NCBI GenBank assembly: GCA_017562135.1
Contig: QEYB01000825.1
Span: 62,001 to 126,000, forward strand
Direction: 5' to 3'
Length of the DNA: 64,000 nucleotides
Source: Dipylidium caninum
Lineage: Eukaryota; Platyhelminthes; Cestoda; Cyclophyllidea; Dipylidiidae
Position 1 is the stretch's first letter, and each line of letters opens with the position of its first letter. The notes beneath the pieces were generated by a model. That model worked only from the letters and a program-made list of their open reading frames with translations. It searched no databases and was not told the DNA's origin. Of the stretch, positions 1 to 10,613 are shown one piece after another. Both the position numbers and the translations under genes were made by a program.

Positions 1-1926
1 GTTTGCAGGGGAGATATGCTGCATTGGCCGACTGTCTCTGTCGCGTCTATACTGGTCGCTGGCTGGTCCACTTTCTCACTTGTACTCGTGGCCGTAACAA
101 CACCCGTCTGCTGACTGTCTCAAACGGCCGCTGCTGTGTCGGCAGCTCGGGAGGCGAGGAGCGAGAGAGAGCGAGAGCGGGCTAGCGAGCGAGCAGCGAG
201 CGAGAGAGAGGAATCTAATGTGAAGTAGCGTGAAATTCGCCCCTTCCTCGGCCTCGCCTCGCCCCACGCGCGCACCCACGCGTACTTCCACCGCGGCCTC
301 CGCCGCCTCCCATTGGCCGCAGGTGGGGAAGTGGGTGAGCCAGTCTTGGGCAAAGCTTCCCGTCCACCGCGTCTTCCGCCCCGCCTCTGCCCTGCCCCTG
401 CCCCACACGCCCCCCCCCCCCTTTTGCCCCGAAACCATAATAAAGTGAAGCAGTGTTGAAGAATGGCAAATTACTGACGCACGGTGGCCTTGGCAACTAT
501 GGCAATGGCTTTTCAACCAACGTGAAAGGACGAGGACACTGAAAAGGTGCCTTCTAGGGCATCTCGCGGATCGCCCTTCTCGTTAGTCGCGGTTGTAGCG
601 GAATTAAAATTTAATCACAAGGCGTGAAGGTGGAATGTCCGAAATGAGCGCAAGGAGGAAGGGAGCTCGAGAGAGCGCGAGCACGAGTAATCGTCAGTGC
701 CGCGGCACCGCTCGCAGTGTGACGTGAATGACGTGTTGAGAGACGGTGACACCTGGTCGGGCGGAGGCGGCCTTAGTTGCCGACTTGCCACTGGCCCTCT
801 GAGTACTTTCGAAGGTGGCCTTAGGACGCTCCGGTGATGCCCCCAGGGTCGTTGGTGCCGCCGCGGCGACGATGGCGAGGCTGGAGAGAGACAGCAGACC
901 AGTCGAAGAGAGCGCTGCGGGCTTCACCTCCAAGAAATGCCAGCAAATGCGTGTCAACTGTCACTTGTGCTCAGTTGACTCGCGTCCGCAGCGCATCCTG
1001 CGACCCTCGGCCTGCGCGCCCGCCTTGCGGGGCTCTCAAGCCATTTGTCACCGAGGTGGAGGGTGGAGGGTGGAGGGAAGAGTGCACTCGACTCCTCCCC
1101 GGCTCCGTCACGTGCGCCAGATGCCATGGTAACCAACTCACCTGCCAAGAAGATGGGATTAATAGGAGTGGAGTCGAGGCGACTGGGGTGGAGTGGAGAG
1201 GAGTGGACTGAGTGTGTGCGCGAGCTTGTCTCCCCAACACCGCCTCATTGTGAGCTGCTCGATTTGGACAAGCCTCCTCCTCCTCCTCCTGCTCCTCCTC
1301 CTCCTCCTCCTCCTCCTCCTCCTCCTCCGTCCCCATTACTTCCACACTTCGAATGGGCGATTTCGTTTGCGCCTGAGGTAATAAGTGGCCGTGGTTTACG
1401 TCGCTCTCGGGCAGTGGCGAAACCATCACAGCCCCGATTGTATCATGACATTTCCACTGGCATTTCGCGCACTCGCCCCCGCACAGTCATAAAAGAGGGC
1501 GCGAGGGAACACACTTTTACTCGTGCGAATTGGCAGATGGAATATCACACCCGGTTGGCAGCCTCGGCCAGGGCGACCATGCGCCGGGTGTGCGTGGAGG
1601 CCGCGTGGAAGGCCTCGCGGGGAGGTGGAGCATCTTCCCCCCGGCTCGGAAGCCATGAAACGCGTTACGATGTGTTCACCTCCTCATTTCCTACACTTTT
1701 TCCCTGTTTGTCTCCCATTGTTTATTTCTCTTTTTCACTGCGCCCCTCCGACAGGCTGGGGCCTTTGTGTCAGCGGCCATCGGCCTTTCCAGCCGTCCTC
1801 GGTGGGGGGTGGGGCGGACAGAAATGGCCACCTTTCGTGTCGGCCGGGCTGACCGACTTGTTTGTTTGGTCTCTTGGCCCTCGCGGATGCCGCCCGTTCC
1901 TGCAATCGCCCCGTCTTCTTTTGGCC
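1..1926. other. GC-rich region, no gene recognised
   Basis: Many overlapping open frames on both strands are compatible with GC-rich non-coding DNA. None gives a recognisable domain or a convincing splice-bounded exon. Low-complexity runs are frequent, including a C-run near 411-420 and a CCT tract listed separately. I see no RNA gene. Confidence 0.4.
1273..1328. repeat. (CCT)n microsatellite
   Basis: Near-perfect CCT trinucleotide array of about 18 units with one interruption (GCT). It produces artefactual poly-Pro, poly-Leu and poly-Glu open frames on the two strands. Confidence 0.9.
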
Positions 1927-2291
1927 GGAAACTATGCAACGGGCGTTTCCCCCACCCACCCCCCTTTGTCCCGCCGCGGCTGAGAGAGTTGCATTGCATC
2001 CACTCGATCTTTGTTTATTTACAACCTTTAAAAAGGATCTTTTTACTCAATTTCCAAAGTCTTTTTGTGATTATATTGCAATTTTGTTCTATTTTCCAAC
2101 GAAACCAGATGGTAACTGTAAATGGGGTGCGTTCTTACTCAGCCTAAGTTCAGCTGCGATTGAGAGAGAGAAAGAGTTGCATTGCCTATTTTTATTTATA
2201 AATGTCAAAATTCTTCTTCTAACACAATTCCCAAAGATCTCCCGCTCTTCTCTCTGGTTGTTATTTCAGTTTTTTCGTCTAAACCAGACGG
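1927..2291 (+). repeat. Dispersed repeat, tandem dimer of ~185 bp units
   Basis: Two diverged copies lie head to tail, about 1927-2112 and 2111-2291. Each has a head resembling GGAAACTATGNAACGGGCG, then GCTGCGATTGAGAGAG, GAGTTGCATTG, a T/A-rich core, and a tail resembling CGAAACCAGATGG. The same order of blocks recurs at 11470-11621, so this is a dispersed family rather than a local duplication. No coding capacity or terminal inverted repeat was seen; it could be a short non-autonomous element. Confidence 0.65.
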
Positions 2292-5200
2292 CAGCGAAAC
2301 GCGATTTGCATCTACCATTTTCTCTTCAACGTCAAATTAAACCGTGGAGCAGCTCAAGCGGCTTTCGTGAGAGACTCTAATGCGGCACTGGGAGACGGTG
2401 CCGCCCCGGGGGAGGCGGGGAGTGGGCGCCGCGAGGAAGAAGACCGTCTTCGGGGACGACGACCGACGCGTGTGGAATCCGCTGCCGGCGGAGAACCATT
2501 CGTGCCACGCGCTCGGTTGTCATGCCATGAGAAGAAGTAAAATAAGGAGGCAAAAAAAAACAACAACAACCAGCACTGCTCAGCCGGCGCGGCGACCCTT
2601 TCCACCTTCCAACAACAACTCCTCCATCTTCACTCGCCACCACCTCCTTCGTAATTGCGAATTATCTTTACTAGTTGTGGAACAGACTGACCAAAGTGAT
2701 ATTGTAAAAGCCCTCCGTGGCTTACTAGTGCTAAGAATCAGGCTGTCTTTGATCAAAAAGACTTGTTCGAATCGTTGGCAGAAAGCCGTGGATGCCAGTG
2801 GAAAGTTTTTTCCACCAAAAATAAGAAATAATGTGGAAAATTGACTATATTTTCATAGTTTACAAGCGAGAAACTCGGGCTCCCTCATGCGATAGGCCTC
2901 TCAAAGGTGCCTTCCACCTCGTGTCAAGCTGATTGCTTCTGACAGCAGCTCCAAAGCCTCGCCGGCCTCACTTGCCGTTGTCATCGCCAGGCGCGCGGGG
3001 GAAGGCGGACGGCGGTCGGCGGAGGCGCAGCCTGTTTGACGCCGCCCTCCAGCGCCGCATTCACTCATGCTTTCATTTAATCATCGCGCGGACACATTGT
3101 CAGTGTTGTCGTTTGGCTGTTTGCCTCACCGCCCCACCTGACTCAGTGGCCACTTTCGGCCGCGACGGCGGCGGCGGCGGCGGCGGCGTTGGTGGGGGCG
3201 GAGGGAACCATTTCGAGTCTCTGATTCATCGCCCACCTCGTTTCCCCGCGATTGATTTGCCCACCTCCCCCTCTAAAAGAGTAATTTCGGTCCTTTCTGT
3301 GATTGTCAGCCTCATCAACTCCTCATTACAGCCTGTGGAATCTGATTTTCCTTCCCACTCCGCCCGGGTGAAGGCGGCGGTGCCGGCGTTTGGGCTACCG
3401 CCTGGCAGAGCTCTCGGGCTTCTGCCCCCGCCCGCGGCATGGCGTTGTGCTCGTGGCACAATTTAGCAGTGGAACGAAGCGAGCCAAGGAGAATTCCGAC
3501 TGTCCGCAAGGTTTTCCCACACTCTTCCTGCTTTCACGCCTCACAGACGGGGCATAAAACGCGCGAAAACCACGTGGCTGGCGCAACCGTCAGGCCTCAA
3601 GGCGCCTCGAGGCGAAAGAACGCCTCAGTTGCAACAGACGGCGCGAAACCGCAGTCAGTCGGGTGTTTCGATGCTATCGCACTGTCGCGCTCCGAGTGTT
3701 TTGCCTCCGTTGAAGCGCCTCCAACGCCCAAGCGCCACGTCTCGTGTGCGCCGAGTGGCTTTTCGTGTGGGAAAATGGGTTTCGTCACGCAGATAGGGTC
3801 GGAAGCTCGCGTTTGCCTCCCCCACTTTAGTAAAGACTAAGAGATAAAAAAAATGCGCAATTGTCTCTCCTCCTAGGGTGTGTATAGACCGAAATTTTCA
3901 CATCTACTCATGCGATTCATATGCTACTTATAATACAACAGCGACATTCGCCTACAGCAGGCAAGGAATGCTGCTGGGGAAGTAATGCACTTTTAATCTC
4001 CATGCCAATATATCCATGCGTGTTGGAATTAAAATAAACATTCGAAAAATATCTTGAAGAGTTGGTCATATGCATCAAAAAGAGAAAAATTTTCCACCTC
4101 CATCAAACCCTGCCTGCGACGGTGGAGGCGACGTGGGCCGTTTTGTACGCAAACCATGGTCTGCTTCGACTAGAGACGAACACTCCGGCCTACAGCCCTT
4201 CCACGCAAACGTCAAGACCCTCAACCACATGTTAACAAGTGTTTTTAGTGGGTGCTGAGTCGAAAACAGGGTGTTTCATGAGTGAATGAGGGTGGAAGAC
4301 CGTGCGAAATCGACGCCATTGCCCAGGCGGAATGTGGGCCACTTAATACTAGCACAGGCTTCAATACTCGTTGATTGGGCGCAGTAAATGGCAACAACAG
4401 ACACGTAAGGTTGGCATTAATTTCCCTCCGTCCGATTGCGTGATCCCGCAGTGCGTAAATGCATGTTTAATCCGCCCCACTCGTTCACTTCGCCCTCGGT
4501 CATTTTTCAGCGGCGGGTTTTCACTTTCGGACAATCCTGCTCGTTGTTAAGCTGCTGTTGTCTGCCCGGGTGCAGTACCCCCTTCCCCCCGAGAAAGTGG
4601 CCAGAAAGTCCACGAGGCGGACACAACTAACCTCCTCAGACCGCCTGCGCGACTGGAAGCGAAGGAGCCGCCGAGGCTCGCAGCTCGGTGACCCTTACTC
4701 CTTCGTTGGTGCGTTGATTCGCCTTCATTTCCGGCCGATTGGCTAGACCGATTAGCTCCAGCTTCTTCGCCAATGCCCAAGTTGCAGAGTTGGCTCACTG
4801 GCTCAGGTGCCACAGACCTCCAATTTTTTTCGGAAGTCATCAAGAGGCTCTAGCAGTTGATTGAAGGCCTTTAAGTCAAAGTGACTCTTGTCGTCCCACC
4901 GAGAAAGCCGGCGGCCCGCAGTTCCAGTCTCTCGTCTCGCCTTCGGGTGCATTCCTGCACTCGCGGCTCTTTTCTATTCCCCAAAGGCCGACTTTACCGC
5001 AGCCTTCAGCCAGACTCATTCCACTCTCCGGCCGGGTCGCTGGCGAATCCTCTTCCACTCGACTGCTAATCAGGCTACCAAGCGCAAAGACGGTCATTTA
5101 AGTGCCATTTGGCCAACCAACTATCCGCCATATAACAAACGGCGGATACAGAAGTCCATTCATTCACCCGGTGTGCAAACACAAACGGCATATATAAACA

Positions 5201-7938
5201 TGAGAAGTTCGTGTGTACGCTGGGCAGGCGGATAAAAACACAAATTTTTCCGAGAGGAGACATTTATTCCATAATAAATGTGCACGTGTCAGAGGTATAT
5301 AATCATCTGAAAGCAGGTGGAGTGTATCCACACCCCCACCACCTCATTAATATTACTTAATAGTATGGGAGAATGGTGGCTCCCAAGATCCCGGGAGAAT
5401 GATGAAAGTGGATGCTTCTACTAGGGGTTACTTCACCTTTTCCCTGTGACATATGGCTTTGGAGGCTTGAAGCATTTGCGGGAGAGCATGCAAAAACGCC
5501 CATTTATTCGACGAGGCAGATTTGTGGCTGCAAACTTCCACTGTGTGGAGGAGGGATTGATGATATACTCAGGTCGTCTATGACATTTCGAACAATCTAT
5601 CAGGGTGTTAGGCCAAATTATCCAGGCCTCGAGTAAATTTTAATCTCACTTTGGAACCTTATGCATTTTATTGTTTTTCTTTCATACACGCAAGCTTTAT
5701 TGCGACAAGGAAAGGTTAAAAGAAGACCGGCCAATAGTAACATCGTCATTACAACTTGTGCCATTTGAGTGAATAAATAATTCTACTGATATAAATAAAG
5801 TAGCAACTTTTTTAAAAGTAATATTGTAGTCACGGAGAATAAGTTTTGCGACAGCGCAAACATTTGAACTCTCAGCGGCATTATTCCGCACTCATACCTT
5901 TGAAGTGCCGATACCTCGTAGAGGAGGATCAGTTAATAAGACCCTGCCTAATCAAATCACACTTGTTGCTCTTTTCCTGGCAAGTCGAGGGCGGTGCCTG
6001 ATTACGATTCTGCCATTAGCGTCTCTTCTCTCGATGTGTTACCCTTCTGAAGGAGTTTTAGAACGGCTGACTCACGACGACAATCACAGGCACTTCTGAC
6101 GGTGCGTGTGGTAGGTTTGCGAAATGATCTACGCTTGCGCATCATCGATTCCGACGCTTCAAAACCAAATCCTGCCATCCTAGTTTAATTACGACTCGAA
6201 ATAATAGACGAAGGACGGTCCGTCGGTGTCACCTCGGTGGTGCTGCATCGTCATGGCAAAAGGACCACTTATGACTGATCCCACTGACTCAAGTCCCTCT
6301 TAGAAGAGCCACAATAGTTTATTTGTTCCACCACCAGTCATCAGGTGTGCATTGAGAACGGTGGAGTTTGTGAGCGACGGGGATAAAAGCCAACAGCCGT
6401 GTGGCGGTGCGTTCACCCAGCCTCTTAGTGTATCGTTGCGTTGGGAGGTTTCTGTGCCTCTTACGCAAAAATACCCACCCCGATGACATGTCTGGCGGAT
6501 GTAGTCGCAAAATATCGAGGGGAAGCAACTTGTCTATGTCCTGGGGGTCGGTCCGCCCCCTTCCAAAGTCCGTGATTGTTGTTAGCTTGAACACCTGCTC
6601 TTGGTGCGGGCATCAGTCCCCATCGGCACTAAATGTTCACACGCGAAAGTGAAGTGATATTTTCGTGTGAAGCAGACGCAACAGACCTCCTCGGCGTGTG
6701 CGAAGGGTAAATCCACTTCAAAGGTGCAGCGTCATATGATTAGCCTCGTCGATGGAAATGCACAGAGGCTACTCAAACACGGTGAAAATGCGAATCTCAG
6801 TCACGTCGACGGCTCCATTTACACGTATTCTTGCACCGCGGTGCAGATTTCAAAGTGCAATTAAGGAATTTTTAGAGTTTGTTGACACCTTCACGCAAGT
6901 AACAGTCAACCATGAAGGTGCAAGGCAAAAGGGGCTCCCGATTTCGCACAGCGACGGTATCGAAGAAGAAATTTATCGAGGAGGAGGAGCCGAGGAGGAG
7001 CCGAGGAGGAGCCGAGGAGCCGAGGAGGAATTGAACACAAGACCCAATCGCGCCCCGAGACCCGCTTCCATGTTAATTTAAGCACTACTCTAAATTTATC
7101 TTAATAGCAGCGTCATGGAGACGTTAACACCGTCAGAAGAGGTCGATTCATAGTGCCGTTTATCGCCGCTGCCAGATAGCTTCAAATGTCAAGGATGGCA
7201 CGCAAGCTATGCGTCATTTTTTCCACTCTCATTTATAATTTAAGGCCTTGCAATTAAAGGCTTTAATACCAAAAAGACGTGAGACGATTTTACGAATTTG
7301 CTTGGACCCCAATGGGGCCATTTGCCGAGGGGCGGTTGAAACGAAAATCATTCGGTCTCCGTCCTCGTCCTCGTGGCACCATCGTCGGTGCTCGAGCAAA
7401 CGCTCCATCCGTTCCCACCAGGTAGATTCGGCCGGGGAACACCACGATGCACCTACGGGCCACGGGCCACCGGCCACCTTCTGCCCGGGGAAACGCCCGA
7501 ACCCGACGGCGGTCACGGGACGGACAGACACTAGTTTCACTCGCCTAATTCCCATTTCCTCTCCAATCTGATTCTACGCCACTCCGTCGCGTGCCGAAAT
7601 CTTCCAGGCGTGGCGAGGAAGGCTTCGGCAGGGACTCGCACTGTCACACATGTGTGACGCAGCCTCTCAACATCAACGTCAACGGGCCTGGGCACATGAT
7701 TTCGTTAATGCGTCACACTTTTATGACGCTTGTCTCCGCGCTTTCCGGTCAGAGGGGAAATGGGCGGTTTTTCGCGTTGTCCTCCTCGCCTCGTCCCAAA
7801 AGCACTCAGCACCGAGGTGGGTTTACGGCGTCCCCCCCCCCGAAGCAGGGATTTTATAAGTCCGGACGGGGAGACACGGACTGCGGTGATTTGCCCAGTC
7901 CCAAAATGCCCACTCCCGTGTCCAGCCTGGAGAGAATG
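2292..7938. other. Intergenic, no gene recognised
   Basis: I see no convincing exon, RNA gene or transposon protein. Short open frames occur on both strands with no recognisable motif. Short direct repeats of GGAGGAGCCGA lie near 6980-7030. A 16-bp palindrome at 7643-7658 is listed separately. Confidence 0.4.
7643..7658. repeat. Perfect 16-bp palindrome GTCACACATGTGTGAC
   Basis: The sequence equals its own reverse complement. A looser inverted pair, GCGTCA...TGACGC, lies about 50 bp downstream (7710-7729). A near-identical 16-mer occurs at 58496 and 60768 in opposite orientations. It could be a dimeric transcription-factor site (E-box or T-box-like half sites) or part of a repeat; the function is unknown. 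Confidence 0.6.
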
Positions 7939-8634
7939 TCATTTCCACCGACTACATGGCAGAATTTGTGTGGAAACTTCTGTCCAAAATCGTGAGTCGT
8001 CGTCGTCTGCAGTGCCTGGCGACTCCCGGGCCGAGTTGGTGGTGGTGCGGGACACCTTCGGACAGCCCGCGAGTTGAGGAATAAACCAAGGGGGAAAATA
8101 GCGCCTCATCACGCCTGTTGGAGGGTGCCAGGTCGCAATCGACGACACTGCGGTAGACGGAAGGCGGACAATGACTGAATGGACGCCGATGGAGGCATTT
8201 GGCTCGGTGCCAAACTTTTGAGGACAGCGTTTACGGACTCCTGACAGTATCTGCGCCACTCCGCAGTCACCACGGAATTTCTCCGCGTGAAAGCTTAACG
8301 CCGCGTAAATTTCGGCAGACGAAGTCCTCCTCCCCTTCGTAGGGAGACGGGTGAGGTTAATTACAACCGGAGTGGAGGAGAGGAAGGACTTGAATGTCGC
8401 CCACTTTGCGCCTTCCACGACCACGTCGGCGCTGGCACCGGCCGCCTTCGGGGGAGAAAGCAACATTTCTACGACTGGAAGATGTCGCCTGGAGGGTGGG
8501 AGGAGTCCCTTCGACAAGATCACCTCAACCACCCTCGAGGCCAAGGAAATCACGGCAAAGTGGATCGCTTTCACCGCGTTGACGTACCGACCGGCCGATA
8601 ACTTGTATATGACAACTTCAAAGTGAAAGTCCAA
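7939..8634 (-). other. Uncertain long open frame (231 codons)
   Basis: An uninterrupted reverse-strand frame with mixed, fairly protein-like composition. It has no ATG at its 5' end (the frame opens at a TTG), so at best it would be an internal exon or need a later ATG. No domain was recognised. A 91-codon forward frame overlaps at 8351-8626, so strand is not settled. It may be chance in GC-rich DNA. Confidence 0.18.
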
Positions 8635-8860
8635 GAGTGGAGACGAGAGACGGGAGAACTCGGAGGAAGTGAGGCAGCCTTAACAGTGGGCGATCGGGGC
8701 GGGGAACGGAGGGCGGAGGAGACGGCGAAGCCGCCCGTCTACTCGCCCACTTTGCCCGGAGAGGAGCGGGAACCAATGAGCAGCTCGTCCTCTTCACTAC
8801 TGGCGACATTTTCCCAATTCGCCCAACCGTCTGCGCCCTGCTGTCCGCTGCCTCTCCTTC

Positions 8861-8882
8861 GCTCTCTCTCTCTCTCTCTCTC
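8861..8882. repeat. (TC)n microsatellite
   Basis: About 10 uninterrupted CT dinucleotides inside a pyrimidine-rich stretch. Confidence 0.85.
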
Positions 8883-9905
8883 GCCCTCCGCGCCCTCCAC
8901 GAGACAGAATCGTGCACTCCAGGCGCCCAGACCCGCAGACGCCACGATCCGCTCGGCTTCAAGGCGAGGGAGCCTCGATCCCAGTAAACGTGGTGCTTCA
9001 ACTCTCGGATTCCTCTCTTCTCTCTGTTGCGAGGCGAGCGGCCTCGCTGCCAACAGACGAGAAGGCCCCTTCACCCAGTGACAATGTTCCACCCAAACTT
9101 TTTTAGCCTCGCCCTAAGTGTCTATTCACCTCGGAGACGAGGGGGAAATGTGGGTTGCGCTGATAAGTGCTTTGACGTGTAGCCCGAGCTTTTCGCGTGT
9201 GGTCAGCCACCGTGGGTCCCCCACCGCCCTCAACGGGCGTGGGTGCGCGCAGAGCCTCCAAACAGCACGAAATGGCGGTGTGTCAAAGATTGGGGGAGGG
9301 ATTCCGAGGCTCTAGCCACGTCCCCAGTCGTCCCAGGCCCCCGCACCCCGACACAGAGTGTTTCTCGTCAATGTCAAAGACCTGGGCGCATTTGGCCGTT
9401 GGAGTGGAGGTCATCGTCCCTCCCGTGACGGCAACGCCGAGGAAAATAAATCGTGAGACGTCAGTGAACTGACACATTGGACCCGCAGGAGTGAAGAGAA
9501 TATTGTCCAGGCAGACTGTTAAAAACGCATTCTCAGTAGTAAGAAATTAAGAAAATAAAAAGCACTAAGAAGTTTTGACTGTCGCAAAAATGAAGCAGTC
9601 ATCATCATGTTTCAAGGAGATGACGCGACAGCCGCGGTGTCAAGTCCCAACAAGCAGGCCAAGTTGCACAAAGCACCTGACGGTCCGCAAGGCCAGGCGG
9701 GTGGGCGGGTGTGAACAAAGCCTGTCCAGCAGAGAGCACACAACCCCGAGGGTGGACTGTGTGGCGGTGGTGGTGGCAGTGGCAGTGGTGGCAGTTAACG
9801 TGCCTCCTCCCAAAGATTGAGTGATTTTCTGAAACTCCCCGTTTAGTAAACACAGCCACGAATGCGCAGAGACGCGGTGGCGACGACCTGCTGCCACCCG
9901 CGTCA

Positions 9906-9972
9906 CTCATTGGCTACTCTATCGACCAATGAGAAGCGCGAATGGAGAGTTAGGCTAGCAGGACTAACCAAT
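9906..9972 (+). promoter_or_regulatory. CCAAT-box cluster upstream of fascin
   Basis: Two CCAAT boxes in opposite orientation form an exact 8-bp inverted repeat, CTCATTGG (9906-9913) and CCAATGAG (9926-9933). A third box, CCAAT, lies at 9968-9972. NF-Y binds CCAAT pentamers. The cluster lies about 640-700 bp before the fascin ATG, a plausible promoter distance. No TATA box was assigned. Confidence 0.35.
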
Positions 9973-10613
9973 CAGCGTGCGCTGGGGTTTGCGTTAAGCC
10001 TCCAGAGTGAAAAGTAATGCAGTCACTCGTTTTCTGAGTTGGGAGGCGTTTGTGGTCACTTGGGTGAGTCTGTAAGACTTGTCTTCCCTAATCTCTTCCC
10101 CCTGAAAATGAAGGACACTAATTAGAGGGGTTTGTCCACATTTTGCCTATTACTCAAAAGGGGACCACCTTGCGAGTGGCAGCCAGATTCCCTTTTCCCT
10201 TTCGACTGGGTTGAAGCCTTTTTCATCGGTCCTACCAACGGCTGCTAACCTCGGCTCAGTCACACAACTGTGTAGTTTTCTTCAGCTAACATTTACTCCA
10301 CTGCTTTTGTGTCCCAGCTACTTTGGCGTTCGACGTCGAGGTGAAAATACTCCCGTCATTTTTTTACCCGGACTCCTCTTCCCGAGTCACAGAACACCGT
10401 TGTTTACATTATTTAACCTTTTGTCTGCGTTTATGGGGCCAAAAGTCTCGCTGCGGACGTCCTAAGACTTGTTACTCTCGTCTCGGTGATTGCAGCGAAG
10501 GATTTTCTCCCCTTCCAGTGCCTTTCTGCATTTTGACTTTTCCTCACGAGCAGGCTACACCATTTCGCAAAGAAGATTTCCTAAGTTGAGCTCTTTTTTT
10601 TCATTTGAAGAAA

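Larger units (their letters stand above)
8635..10613. other. Region upstream of fascin, no gene recognised
   Basis: No supported exon. It contains a (TC)n microsatellite and a CCAAT-box cluster, both listed separately, and presumably the fascin promoter and 5' UTR, whose limits cannot be seen from sequence alone. Confidence 0.4.

Noticed and set aside
1045..1983. 312-codon forward open frame
   Set aside because: Contains the (CCT)n tract read as poly-Pro, otherwise unremarkable GC-rich sequence with no splice or domain evidence.
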